A stretch of 64,000 nt of DNA from Streptomyces roseirectus (GTDB lineage: Bacteria; Actinomycetota; Actinomycetes; Streptomycetales; Streptomycetaceae), in the NCBI RefSeq assembly GCF_014489635.1, contig NZ_CP060828.1, forward strand, positions 3,262,001 to 3,326,000. The letters are read 5' to 3'. Position numbers and translations under genes: made by a program. Below the pieces are notes generated by a model. It saw nothing but the letters and a program-made list of their open reading frames with translations. It ran no database searches and had not been told where the DNA came from. Numbering within the stretch: the first letter of the stretch is position 1; every line of letters begins with the position of its first letter. Below, piece by piece: positions 42,633 through 51,000 of the stretch.

Positions 42633-43304
42633 GTGAGCGCCATCGAGCAGACTGAGGCTACGCGCCCGCGAGGCACGCGCCTGCCGCGCCGTGCCCGACG
42701 GAACCAGCTGCTGGGCGCCGCCCAGGAAGTGTTCGTGGCGCAGGGCTACCACTCGGCCGCGATGGACGACATCGCCGAGCGCGCGGGCGTCAGCAAGCCG
42801 GTGCTCTACCAGCACTTCCCGGGCAAGCTCGACCTCTACCTCGCGCTCCTCGACCAGCACTGCGAGGCGCTGATCCAGGCCGTCCGCACGGCGCTGGCGT
42901 CGACGACCGACAACAAGCAGCGCGTGCGCGCGACGATCGACGCCTACTTCGCGTACGTCCAGGACGAGGGCGGCGCGTTCCGCCTGGTCTTCGAGTCGGA
43001 CCTGACGAACGAGCCGGCCGTGCGCGAGCGCGTCGACAAGGTCACCAACGAGTGCGCCGAGGCGATCTGCGACGTCATCGCCGAGGACACGGGCCTCCCG
43101 CGCGCGGAGTCGATGCTGCTGGCCTCCGGGCTCGGCGGGCTCGCCCAGGTCGTCGCCCGCTCCTGGCTGCACAGCGACCGCAGCGTCCCGCGCGACCAGG
43201 CCGTCCAGTTGCTGACGTCGCTCGCCTGGCGCGGCATCGCCGGGTTCCCGCTGCACGGCGCCGACCCGCAGGCGGCCGAGCAGCACGGCACGGAAGCGCG
43301 CTGA
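42633..43304 (+). CDS. TetR-family transcriptional regulator (223 aa)
   Basis: The N-terminal helix-turn-helix reads 'MDDIAERAGVSKPVLYQHF' after 'RRNQLLGAAQEVFVAQGYHS'. The C-terminal ligand-binding domain is helical ('AFRLVFESDLTNEPAVRERV'). GTG start follows GGAGG. The gene lies between the small acidic protein and DUF3107, an order that matches the Rv3208-Rv3208A pair I recall from M. tuberculosis. It may regulate itself or neighbours; no clear operator was identified. Confidence 0.94.
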   Translation: MSAIEQTEATRPRGTRLPRRARRNQLLGAAQEVFVAQGYHSAAMDDIAERAGVSKPVLYQHFPGKLDLYLALLDQHCEALIQAVRTALASTTDNKQRVRATIDAYFAYVQDEGGAFRLVFESDLTNEPAVRERVDKVTNECAEAICDVIAEDTGLPRAESMLLASGLGGLAQVVARSWLHSDRSVPRDQAVQLLTSLAWRGIAGFPLHGADPQAAEQHGTEAR

Positions 43305-43447
43305 CGCCACAGCTCGCGTTTTTGTTCCCGGACGGTGTTCGCTCCTGGCGTGGGTGCCCGCGCCGTGTCCATCGCCTCACCGGGCTAATGTGTGCAGCGT
43401 ACGGCGCGGACGCCCGCGCACCTCGTGACCGTCGGAGGGACATAGCC

Positions 43448-43672
43448 GTGGAGGTCAAGATCGGCGTGCAGCACGCGCCCCGCGAGATCGTTCTGGAGAG
43501 CGGTCAGAGTGCCGAGGAGGTCGAGCGGGCGGTGGCCGAGGCACTGGCGGGCCAGTCGTCGCTGCTCAGCCTCGTGGACGACCACGGGCGCAAGGTCCTG
43601 GTCCCGGCGGACCGGCTGGCTTACGTGGAGCTCGGCGAGCCGGCCCCGCGCAAGGTGGGCTTCGGCGCGTAA
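43448..43672 (+). CDS. DUF3107 protein (74 aa)
   Basis: A compact protein starting 'MEVKIGVQHAPREIVLES', with 'SAEEVERAVAEAL' and 'DDHGRKVLVPADRLAYVELG', the full length of the DUF3107 family (mycobacterial TB9.4-like). GTG start with GGAGGG eight bases upstream. Followed by a strong terminator. Function unknown; its fixed place beside tetR and a DEAD-box helicase suggests a housekeeping role. Confidence 0.92.
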   Translation: MEVKIGVQHAPREIVLESGQSAEEVERAVAEALAGQSSLLSLVDDHGRKVLVPADRLAYVELGEPAPRKVGFGA

Positions 43673-43683
43673 GGCACACGACG

Positions 43684-43714
43684 AGGGCCCGGCGACTTCA
43701 CGTCGCCGGGCCCT
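43684..43714 (+). terminator. Rho-independent terminator after DUF3107
   Basis: Perfect 13-bp inverted repeat AGGGCCCGGCGAC with a 5-nt loop, followed by TTGATCGTTTCTT on the plus strand. Confidence 0.93.
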
Positions 43715-43833
43715 TGATCGTTTCTTCACGGACGGAGCACATCCCACGCACAGGGGAGGATTGCATTCCGCAGGTCACGGGTAGGACGGCTGTAACCCTG
43801 GTGCACGGGACGGCCGTACGGGAGGGACCCACA

Positions 43834-44103
43834 ATGATCTTCGAAGCGCTCGCCTCCGCGGTGCTCGGCCTCGCGCTCGCGTGGGCGGCTCTCCGCCGCC
43901 TCCCGCACCGCCTTCCCGCCCCCACGCTGGTCCTGCCGACCGGCGTCGCCGGTGCCCTCTTCGGCGACTTCCTGACCCACACGGCCCTCGCCTCCGGCCT
44001 CCTGCTCAGCCTGCTGGGCGCGGCCGTCATGAGCACGGCCTCGCTCTCCCTGCTGCTGCGCCCGTCGGCGGGAAGACTCCGGGAGCGATCGATCCCGGCG
44101 TGA
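43834..44103 (+). CDS. Small integral membrane protein (89 aa)
   Basis: The ATG has GGAGGG eight bases upstream. The chain has three hydrophobic segments ('IFEALASAVLGLALAWAAL', 'APTLVLPTGVAGALFG', 'LASGLLLSLLGAAVMSTASL') and ends in a short basic tail. No conserved family recognised. It lies between the DUF3107 terminator and the convergent ferritin-like gene. Confidence 0.75.
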   Translation: MIFEALASAVLGLALAWAALRRLPHRLPAPTLVLPTGVAGALFGDFLTHTALASGLLLSLLGAAVMSTASLSLLLRPSAGRLRERSIPA

Positions 44104-44201
44104 GCCGCCGGGCGTGAGCGCGAACGCCCCCACGCCGACGAGCCCCATGCCGACGAGCCGTACGCCGGCGCCCCCGTACGCCGACGAACCCCGTACCGCC
44201 C

Positions 44202-44945
44202 TTACGCCGCCAGCCCCAGCGCGGCCATCCGCTTCGTGTGCGCCTCGGTGATCCGCGAGAACATCCGCCCCACCTCCGCGAGGTCGAACCCGTCGGCCAC
44301 GCCGCCGACCAGCATGGTCGACAGGGCGTCGCGCTCGGCCACCACGCGCTGGGACTGCGACAGGGCCTCCCCCATCAGCCGCCGCGCCCACAGGGCGAGC
44401 CGCCCGCCCACGCGCGGGTCGGCCTCGATGGCGGCCCGCACCCGCTCGACGGCGAACCCGGCGTGCCCGGTGTCGTCGAGGACGGCGAGGACCAGCGCGC
44501 GCGTGTCGGAGTCCAGGCGGGCCGCGACCTCCCGGTAGAAGTCGCTGGCGATCGAGTCGCCCACGTACGCCTTGACCAGGCCCTCCAGCCAGTCGGAGGG
44601 CGCGGTCTGCCGGTGGAAGCCGTCGAGCGCGGCGACGAAGGGGTCCATCGCCTCGGTCGGCTCCGCGCCGATCTCGGTGAGCCGGTCCCGCAGCCGCTCG
44701 AAGTGGTGGAACTCGGCCGACGCCATCTTCGCCAGCTCCGCCTTGTCGGCCAGCGTCGGCGCGAGCTTCGCGTCCTCCGCGAGTCGTTCGAACGCCGCGA
44801 GTTCGCCGTAGGCCAGCGCTCCGAGGAGGTCCACGACGGCGGCCCGGTACTGCGGTTCACCGACCGCCTGGTCCCAGTTCTGGGCGGCGATGCCGGTGTG
44901 CTCGGGGGTTTCGGCGGACTCGTTGGCGTGGTCAGACGTCGTCAT
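44202..44945 (-). CDS. Ferritin-like protein, MiaE_2 type (247 aa)
   Basis: Four-helix-bundle sequence with metal-ligand pairs in 'YGELAAFERLAEDA', 'SAEFHHFERLRDRL' and 'DDTGHAGFAVERVRA', as in the tRNA hydroxylase-like (MiaE_2) branch of ferritin-like proteins. It may bind a di-iron centre; enzymatic role is unproven. The ATG has no Shine-Dalgarno; TATTGT seven bases upstream suggests a leaderless start. It is divergent from the DEAD-box helicase, as recalled for Rv3210c-Rv3211. Confidence 0.9.
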   Translation of the reverse strand: MTTSDHANESAETPEHTGIAAQNWDQAVGEPQYRAAVVDLLGALAYGELAAFERLAEDAKLAPTLADKAELAKMASAEFHHFERLRDRLTEIGAEPTEAMDPFVAALDGFHRQTAPSDWLEGLVKAYVGDSIASDFYREVAARLDSDTRALVLAVLDDTGHAGFAVERVRAAIEADPRVGGRLALWARRLMGEALSQSQRVVAERDALSTMLVGGVADGFDLAEVGRMFSRITEAHTKRMAALGLAA

Positions 44946-45375
44946 GAAACGCACAATAGTCCGCCGACCGGACGCCGTGATCCCCGACGGTTCTCGGGGT
45001 CGTGGCCCTTACAGGAACCGGCGGTTGTCGGGGTCGTTCCCCAGGAGAACCATGACGTGACCGAATCGGCCATCACATGTGCACGATTCCGGGGTATGGT
45101 GGTAATGCGCCTGCTGGTACCTCCCCGTACCTCGCAGGCCCATGTATGAGGATGCCCGGTCGCTGGCCCGATCGGCTCCGACCCGACAGCCCTCCTGTTC
45201 CGTGCGGCACATCGCGTACGGACCGTCCGGAGGGACCCTCAGCGGTACGAGCGCTAGAGCGTCGGCAGAGGTCCCGTGCCCTACGGCTGGTCCGTAAGGC
45301 AGCCGACGTCCCCGGCACGGTCCGTCAAAGACCCCCGCGCTCGCCTCGCACCGCGTACACAGAAGAGGCAGCACC
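44946..45375 (+). other. 430-bp divergent intergenic region with long helicase leader
   Basis: The ferritin-like gene side holds the TATTGT element. On the helicase side TATGGT near 45095 is a possible -10, implying a 5' leader of roughly 270 nt before the helicase. A minus-strand 14-codon ORF ending at 45009 has no ribosome site. I see no strong terminator hairpin or known riboswitch. Confidence 0.4.
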
Positions 45376-48300
45376 CTGACTACGACGTTCAGAGATCTCG
45401 GAATCCTTTCCGAGACCGCCGAGGCCCTGGAAGCCGTCGGCATCACCAACCCCTTCCCCATCCAGGAGATGACCCTCCCCGTCGCCCTCAGCGGCACGGA
45501 CATCATCGGCCAGGCCAAGACGGGCACCGGCAAGACGCTGGGCTTCGGTCTGCCGCTCCTGGAGCGCGTCACCGTCCCCGTCGACGTCGAGGCCGGCCGC
45601 GCCGCCCCCGAGGCGCTGACGGACGCTCCGCAGGCCCTCGTCGTCGTCCCCACGCGCGAGCTGTGCACGCAGGTGACGAACGACCTGCTGACGGCCGGCA
45701 AGGTGCGTAACGTGCGCGTGACCGCGATCTACGGCGGGCGCGCGTACGAACCGCAGGTCGAGGCCCTGAAGAAGGGCGTCGACGTCGTCGTCGGCACCCC
45801 CGGGCGGCTGCTGGACCTCGCGGGGCAGAAGAAGCTCGACCTCAAGCACGTCAAGTGCCTGGTCCTCGACGAGGCCGACGAGATGCTCGACCTGGGCTTC
45901 CTGCCCGACGTCGAGAAGATCATCGGCATGCTGCCGGCGCGGCGTCAGACGATGCTGTTCTCGGCGACCATGCCGGGCGCGGTCATCGGCCTCGCGCGCC
46001 GGTACATGTCGCAGCCCACGCACATCCGCGCGACCGCGCCGGACGACGAGGGCGCGACCGTCGCGAACATCGCGCAGCACGTCTACCGCGCGCACTCGAT
46101 GGACAAGCCCGAGATGGTCGCCCGCATCCTCCAGGCCGAGGGCCGGGCGCTGGCGATGATCTTCTGCCGCACGAAGCGGACGGCCGCCGACATCGCCGAG
46201 CAGCTGGAGCGGCGCGGGTTCGCCTCCGGCGCGGTCCACGGCGACCTCGGCCAGGGGGCACGTGAGCAGGCGCTGCGCGCGTTCCGCAACGGCAAGGTCG
46301 ACGTCCTCGTCTGCACCGACGTCGCCGCGCGCGGCATCGACGTCGAGAACGTGACCCACGTCATCAACTACCAGTCCCCCGAGGACGAGAAGACGTACCT
46401 GCACCGCATCGGCCGCACCGGTCGCGCGGGCGCCTCGGGTACGGCGATCACGCTCGTCGACTGGGACGACATCCCGCGCTGGCAGCTCATCAACAAGGCG
46501 CTGGAGCTGGGCTTCAACGACCCGCCGGAGACGTACTCCACGTCCCCGCACCTCTTCGAGGACCTGAACATCCCGGCCGGCACGAAGGGTGTCCTGCCGC
46601 GTTCCGAGCGCACGCGCGCGGGCCTCGACGCCGAGGAGCTTGAGGACCTGGGCGAGCCGGGCGGCCGCAGCCGTGGCCGGGGCGGCCGCGGGGACCGGGA
46701 CCGCCGTGGCGGCGACCGGGACCGTGGCGGTGACCGGGACCGTCGTGGCGGGCGGGGCGAGTCCGCGCCCGCCGAGGCCGGTGCCGAGCGTCCGTCGCGC
46801 ACGCCGCGCCGCCGTCGCCGTACGCGGGGCGGGTCGCCGCTGGAGCAGGGTGCCGCCGCGCCCGCGCAGCAGCAGCAGCCGAGTGTCGCCGAGGAGGCGG
46901 CGCCTGGTGCGCGTACGCCGCGCCGTCGCCGTCGCACGCGGGGCGGGTCGGGTCAGGACGCGGTCGTGACGGCGCCGTCGACGCCGTCCGTCTCCGTCGA
47001 GCCGGTGGCGCCTGCCGCCGAGGCCGCCGTCGCGACCGCCGAGGGCACGGCTCCGGCCGGTTCCCGCCGCCGTACACGGACGCGCCGGGGTGCCGAGCAG
47101 GCGCAGGCCGTGCCGGAGACGACGGTCGTGGAGACCGCGCCGGTGGCCGAGCCCGCGCCGGTCGTCGAGACCGCGCCCGAGGTGACGGCGCCCGCGCCGC
47201 GCCGGACCCGCAAGACGGCTGCCGCCAAGGCCGCCGAAGCGGTGGACGCCGTCGAGGCCGCGCCCGTCGCGGAGGCACCGGCCGAGGTTGAGGCCAAGCC
47301 GCGTCGGACCCGCAAGACCGCCGCCGCCCCGGCGGAGGCTGTCGCGGACGCCGTCGAGGCGGTCGAGACGAAGCCGCGTCGCACGCGCAAGACAGCCGCC
47401 GCCAAGGCTGCCGAAGCCGTGGACGCCGTCGAGGCCGCGCCGGTCGCAGAGGCACCGGCCGAGGCCGAGGCCAAGCCCCGGCGGACGCGGAAGACCGCTG
47501 CCGCCAAGGCCACGGAAGCCGTCGACACGGCCGAGGGCACCGAGGAGGCCCCCAAGCCGCGCCGCACGCGCAAGACGGCCGCCACCAAGGCCGCCGAGAC
47601 CGCGCCCGCCGCCGAAGCCCCGGCCGAAGCTGAGGCCGAGGCCAAGCCGCGCCGGACCCGCAAGACCGCCGCCCCGGCGGAGGCTGCCGAGGCCGTCGCG
47701 GACGTAGTCGAGGCGAAGCCCCGGCGCACGCGCAAGACAGCCGCCGCGAAGACGGCGGAGGCGGCGCCCGTCGCCGAAGCCGCGCCGGTCGCCGAGGCCG
47801 AGGCCGAGGCCAAGCCGCGTCGCACGCGGAAGACCGCCGCCACCAAGGCCGCCGAAGCCGTCGCCGAGACGGTCGAGGCCACGGAGGCGAAGCCCCGACG
47901 GACGCGGAAGACCGCTGCCGCCAAGGCCGCCGAAGCGGTCGTCGACACGGCCGAGGGCACCGAAGAGGCCCCCAAGCCGCGCCGCACGCGCAAGACAGCC
48001 GCCACCAAGACGGCCGAAACCGCGCCCGCCGCCGAGGCACCGGCCGAAGCTGAGGCCGAGGTCAAGCCGCGCCGCACCCGCAAGACCGCCGCCGCCAAGA
48101 CCACTGCCGCCAAGGCGACGGAAGCCGTCGACACGGCCGAGGGCACCGAAGAGGCCCCCAAGCCGCGCCGCACGCGCAAGACAGCCGCCACCAAGGCCGC
48201 CGAAACCGCGCCCGCAGCGGAAGCCATGGCCGATGCCCCGGTCGAGGCCGTGACGCCCGCGCCCCGCCGCCGCACGACCCGGAAAGCCGCCGCCACGGCG

Positions 48301-48387
48301 GAGATCCCGGCGCAGGCGACGGAGGAGCCGGTGGTGAAGCCGCGTCGGACGCGGAAGACGGCCGCCGTGGAGCCCACGGACGGCTGA
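45376..48387 (+). CDS. DEAD-box RNA helicase with long basic repeat tail; likely CTG start
   Basis: The frame begins at CTG, read as 'MTTTFRDLGILSETAEALEA', preceded by AGAAGAGG at a 7-nt spacing. No ATG, GTG or TTG occurs between this point and an in-frame stop at 45295, and a start at the next ATG (45469) would delete the Q motif 'GITNPFPIQE'. The core has motif I 'AKTGTGKT' (47-54), DEAD at 165-168, 'LFSATMPG', 'VLVCTDVAARGID' and 'HRIGRTGRAG'. From about residue 400 the tail is RGG/RDR-rich, then 'PRRRRRTRGG' twice, then thirteen PRRTRKTAA repeats (608-1000) separated by Ala/Glu-rich spacers. It probably unwinds structured RNA, with the tail anchoring it to nucleic acid. Total 1003 aa. 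Confidence 0.92.
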   Translation: MTTTFRDLGILSETAEALEAVGITNPFPIQEMTLPVALSGTDIIGQAKTGTGKTLGFGLPLLERVTVPVDVEAGRAAPEALTDAPQALVVVPTRELCTQVTNDLLTAGKVRNVRVTAIYGGRAYEPQVEALKKGVDVVVGTPGRLLDLAGQKKLDLKHVKCLVLDEADEMLDLGFLPDVEKIIGMLPARRQTMLFSATMPGAVIGLARRYMSQPTHIRATAPDDEGATVANIAQHVYRAHSMDKPEMVARILQAEGRALAMIFCRTKRTAADIAEQLERRGFASGAVHGDLGQGAREQALRAFRNGKVDVLVCTDVAARGIDVENVTHVINYQSPEDEKTYLHRIGRTGRAGASGTAITLVDWDDIPRWQLINKALELGFNDPPETYSTSPHLFEDLNIPAGTKGVLPRSERTRAGLDAEELEDLGEPGGRSRGRGGRGDRDRRGGDRDRGGDRDRRGGRGESAPAEAGAERPSRTPRRRRRTRGGSPLEQGAAAPAQQQQPSVAEEAAPGARTPRRRRRTRGGSGQDAVVTAPSTPSVSVEPVAPAAEAAVATAEGTAPAGSRRRTRTRRGAEQAQAVPETTVVETAPVAEPAPVVETAPEVTAPAPRRTRKTAAAKAAEAVDAVEAAPVAEAPAEVEAKPRRTRKTAAAPAEAVADAVEAVETKPRRTRKTAAAKAAEAVDAVEAAPVAEAPAEAEAKPRRTRKTAAAKATEAVDTAEGTEEAPKPRRTRKTAATKAAETAPAAEAPAEAEAEAKPRRTRKTAAPAEAAEAVADVVEAKPRRTRKTAAAKTAEAAPVAEAAPVAEAEAEAKPRRTRKTAATKAAEAVAETVEATEAKPRRTRKTAAAKAAEAVVDTAEGTEEAPKPRRTRKTAATKTAETAPAAEAPAEAEAEVKPRRTRKTAAAKTTAAKATEAVDTAEGTEEAPKPRRTRKTAATKAAETAPAAEAMADAPVEAVTPAPRRRTTRKAAATAEIPAQATEEPVVKPRRTRKTAAVEPTDG
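47197..48360 (+). repeat. Degenerate tandem repeats coding PRRTRKTAA modules
   Basis: Thirteen copies of a segment coding PRRTRKTAA, plus one variant PRRRTTRKAA, are spaced 24-34 codons apart. Some spacers are near-identical at DNA level (the 'EAVDTAEGTEEAP' spacer occurs three times), indicating recent duplication. Repeat number is likely to vary between strains. Confidence 0.9.
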
Positions 48388-48411
48388 GCGCCAGCAGCAA
48401 CGCAGTACCGC

Positions 48412-48451
48412 CGACGGCCCGGCCCCCGCGCAACAGGGGGCCGGGCCGTCG
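48412..48451 (+). terminator. Strong terminator hairpin after the DEAD-box gene
   Basis: A perfect 16-bp inverted repeat beginning CGACGGCCCGGCCCCC with an 8-nt loop lies 24 bp after the helicase stop. There is no T tract. Confidence 0.82.
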
Positions 48452-48600
48452 GCGTACGCCGGGCCGTCGGCATACGCAGGGCCGTCGCCATACGCGAGAC
48501 AGCCGAACCATCGGCGTACGCGGAGCCGCCAGACCATCGGCGTACGCGAGGCCGCCGGGCCCATCGGCGTGCGCGAGGCCGCCAGGCCATCGCCGTACCC
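48452..48600. repeat. Intergenic tandem repeats, about 26-bp unit
   Basis: About six imperfect units of the type CCATCGGCGTACGCGAGG plus GCCGCCAGG follow the terminator. The last four are closest to each other. They extend to about 50 bp before the next gene. No ORF with a ribosome site is present. Function unknown. Confidence 0.7.
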
Positions 48601-48646
48601 AGGCCCCTGCTCGCCCCCTCCCGAACCCCCTGGATACGCTCCCCTC

Positions 48647-49534
48647 GTGAGCTTCCCCCTTCCTCGCACGGCCCGAGCCGTCACCCTTCACACGCAGCGC
48701 GGCGACTTCGCGGCGGTCGACACGCCGGCCGGGGAGTCCGTGCCGTTCCGAGGGGTGGCCCTGTTGTTGCCCGGGTTCACCGGCAGCAAGGAGGACTTCC
48801 ACTTCCTGCAAGGCCCGTTGGCGGCGCGGGGGTACCGGACGATCGCCGTGGACGGCCGGGGACAGTACGAGTCGGACGGCCCCGAGGCGGACGAATCCCC
48901 TTACGCGCAGGGCGAGTTGGCCAAGGACGTACTCGCGCAGGCCCAGTTGGCGGGCGGGCCGGTGCATCTGCTCGGGCACTCCATGGGCGGGCAGGTCGCG
49001 CGGGCGGCGGTGCTGCTGGACCACACCCCGTTCCGCAGCCTGACGTTGATGTCGTCGGGCCCGGCGGAGATCTCGGACTCGCAGAAGGAGCGCGTCGGCC
49101 TGCTGCACGCGGCGCTCGCCGCCGGGATGACCATGGCGCAGGTGTGGGAGGTGATCGTCGCGATGGGGCCGCCGGAGGACGTCGGCGGACCCGCGAAGGG
49201 GTTCGGGACACCGGAGTTGATGCGCGAACGCTGGACGAGTCACAAGCCGGCGCAACTACTCGTCACGGGACGTCAGTTGTGCGCCGAACCGGACCGCGTC
49301 GCCGAACTTGCCGCACTGGGGCTGCCGTTGCACGTCCTGTCGGGGTCCAGCGACGACACCTGGCCGGTGCCCCTGCTGGACGAGATGGCCGCACGCCTGT
49401 CCGCCCGGCGCACGGTCGTCGAGGGCGCCGAACACTCACCGAACCAGGACCAACCACTCGCCACGGCCGAGGCGTTGGCGGATTTCTGGGACGCACAGGA
49501 CACACAGGACACACAGGACACACAGGAAGGGTAG
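48647..49534 (+). CDS. Alpha/beta hydrolase (295 aa)
   Basis: Fold motifs: 'LLLPGFTGSKEDFHFL', 'AVDGRGQYESDG', elbow 'LLGHSMGGQVARA', acid region 'LSGSSDDTWPV' and His 'VEGAEHSPNQDQP'. The GTG has no Shine-Dalgarno but TACGCT six bases upstream (leaderless type). The C-terminus ends in a small tandem repeat coding 'DTQDTQDTQ', produced by a 9-bp DNA repeat. Cytoplasmic; substrate unknown. Confidence 0.9.
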   Translation: MSFPLPRTARAVTLHTQRGDFAAVDTPAGESVPFRGVALLLPGFTGSKEDFHFLQGPLAARGYRTIAVDGRGQYESDGPEADESPYAQGELAKDVLAQAQLAGGPVHLLGHSMGGQVARAAVLLDHTPFRSLTLMSSGPAEISDSQKERVGLLHAALAAGMTMAQVWEVIVAMGPPEDVGGPAKGFGTPELMRERWTSHKPAQLLVTGRQLCAEPDRVAELAALGLPLHVLSGSSDDTWPVPLLDEMAARLSARRTVVEGAEHSPNQDQPLATAEALADFWDAQDTQDTQDTQEG

Positions 49535-49668
49535 GCGCACCGCAGACCGCCGAGGGCCAGCCTCATAGCCGGAGGAGCATGCCAGGAGCCCTCACCCGCG
49601 AGCCGTCGGCCTCCGCGCGCCAACAACCCTCGCAGCCACCCAAACGCATCCCCGCCGAATCAACCCCG

Positions 49669-50565
49669 TCAATACTGCGTCCGCACATGGTCCCAGAACC
49701 CGTCCCGCAGAGCCCGCCTCAGATCCGCCTGCCCCCGCAGCGAGTACTGAAGAATCCCCTCGGCCTCGACGAGAAGGTCCTGGTCGACGGAGCCGGGCAG
49801 ATAGGGATGGCCCGGCAGGAGATCGGCGACGCTCGCACGCCCCCGTTCGACCAGCCACTTCGCCGCGATCTGGGCACCGGCGAAGCGGACGTCCTCCCGG
49901 GTGGGCCGAGCCGCGCCCTGCGCCTCGTGGGGGATGGCGGTCCGGCGGGCGACATACGGCTTGAAGAATTCGAGGTCGAGGGTGCGCTGGCTGTCGACCT
50001 CCCACAGCAGCGGCTCGGCCTGGTTGCGGCCGTCCGGCGCCTCGATGCCCCACAGGTGGACGCGCGCCCCGTACCCCTGGGCGGCCTCGACCGCCGAGAC
50101 CAGGTCCTCGTCGCCGCCGAGGAGGACCGCGTCGCTGATCGCGCGGTGGCGGGCGAGGGATTCGAGGTCCGTGCGGATCAGGGAGTCGACGCCCTTCTGC
50201 TGGTTGTTGGCGTTGAGGTTGCCCAAGCGAACCTTGACGTCGGGAAGCTCCGCGATCGACTGCTGTTCGGCGGTGTGGATGCGGCGCCGCGCGCCGTCGT
50301 ACCAGTAGACCCGGAGGAGCCTGCTGTCCGCGAAGACCGTGCGAGCTCGGTCGATCAGCGCCTCCAGTAGCCCCTCGGCGTCGAGCTCGAAGGCTCTTCG
50401 GTCCTCGGTCCCGGCGACCAGGCGGCCGGCGGCGGCGTAGAGGTAGCCCGCGTCGACGAAGATCGCGTGCGTCGAGGGCGTCTTCGCCACCTCGGCGAGT
50501 ACCCGTCTGAGCAGGTCGTTCGTCCGGTCGATGCGGGCTGCGAGGGCCCCGAGGTCGTCACTCAT
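49669..50565 (-). CDS. NYN-domain (PIN-like) protein, putative ribonuclease (298 aa)
   Basis: The N-terminal region has the acidic sites of NYN nucleases: 'HAIFVDAGYLYAAAGR', 'QQKGVDSLIRTDLESLA' and 'DAVLLGGDEDLVSAVEAAQ'. The C-terminal part ('FAGAQIAAKWLVERG', 'LPGHPYLPGSVDQDLL') is an additional domain I do not recognise. The ATG at MSDD was chosen over ATGs 3 and 8 codons upstream. It probably cuts structured RNA, but the target is unknown. Confidence 0.88.
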   Translation of the reverse strand: MSDDLGALAARIDRTNDLLRRVLAEVAKTPSTHAIFVDAGYLYAAAGRLVAGTEDRRAFELDAEGLLEALIDRARTVFADSRLLRVYWYDGARRRIHTAEQQSIAELPDVKVRLGNLNANNQQKGVDSLIRTDLESLARHRAISDAVLLGGDEDLVSAVEAAQGYGARVHLWGIEAPDGRNQAEPLLWEVDSQRTLDLEFFKPYVARRTAIPHEAQGAARPTREDVRFAGAQIAAKWLVERGRASVADLLPGHPYLPGSVDQDLLVEAEGILQYSLRGQADLRRALRDGFWDHVRTQY

Positions 50566-50761
50566 CCCGCCCATTGTCCCGTCGGTCACGCAGCGAACAC
50601 AACCGATCCCGTTCAGTCTCCCCCACTCCTTTCCCTACTCCTTAGTAGTTAGTTGTTCGAAAAATTTCCTTAGCGTAGGGAATGTTCGTAACACGAGCCA
50701 CGTTGACTCCTCGTGTAACAGCGATTCTCCTCAGGAGGATGACCAGACGAAGGGAGAAGCC

Positions 50762-50914
50762 GTGCGCTTCGAAATCCTGCGACTCGACGACATCGACGGC
50801 ACGCCCGTGGATAGCACTGTCGTGGACGCCGCCTCCGTCAACCGGATCGTTCAGGACGCCGCCGCGATCGGACAGCGCCTGTGGATCCGCCCGGCAGACA
50901 GCCCCGCTTCGTGA
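50762..50914 (+). CDS. Small conserved protein (50 aa)
   Basis: GTG with AGGGAG six bases upstream opens a 50-codon frame with strong third-position bias. Sequence starts 'MRFEILRLDDIDGTPVDSTV' and ends 'LWIRPADSPAS', suggesting a small beta-alpha fold. A preceding AT-rich stretch (50640-50690) probably holds its promoter. A perfect terminator follows. Function unknown. Confidence 0.75.
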   Translation: MRFEILRLDDIDGTPVDSTVVDAASVNRIVQDAAAIGQRLWIRPADSPAS

Positions 50915-50945
50915 CGTCGTAGCGTCTCGCGGGCGTACACACTTC

Positions 50946-50983
50946 AGAGCCCCCGCGCGGTCCTCGTACCGCGCGGGGGCTCT
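50946..50983. terminator. Bidirectional terminator before marC
   Basis: Perfect 16-bp inverted repeat AGAGCCCCCGCGCGGT with a 6-nt loop between the 50-aa gene and the convergent MarC gene. Confidence 0.88.
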
Positions 50984-51000
50984 GTGCGTGCCCGGGCGCC

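Noticed and set aside
45009..45053. 14-codon minus-strand ORF upstream of the ferritin-like/helicase divergent region
   Set aside because: No Shine-Dalgarno and no TANNNT element at the right distance.
47197..48600. Repeats considered as a CRISPR array
   Set aside because: Within the helicase the repeats are in-frame and coding; after it they are contiguous without unique spacers, and no cas gene is present.
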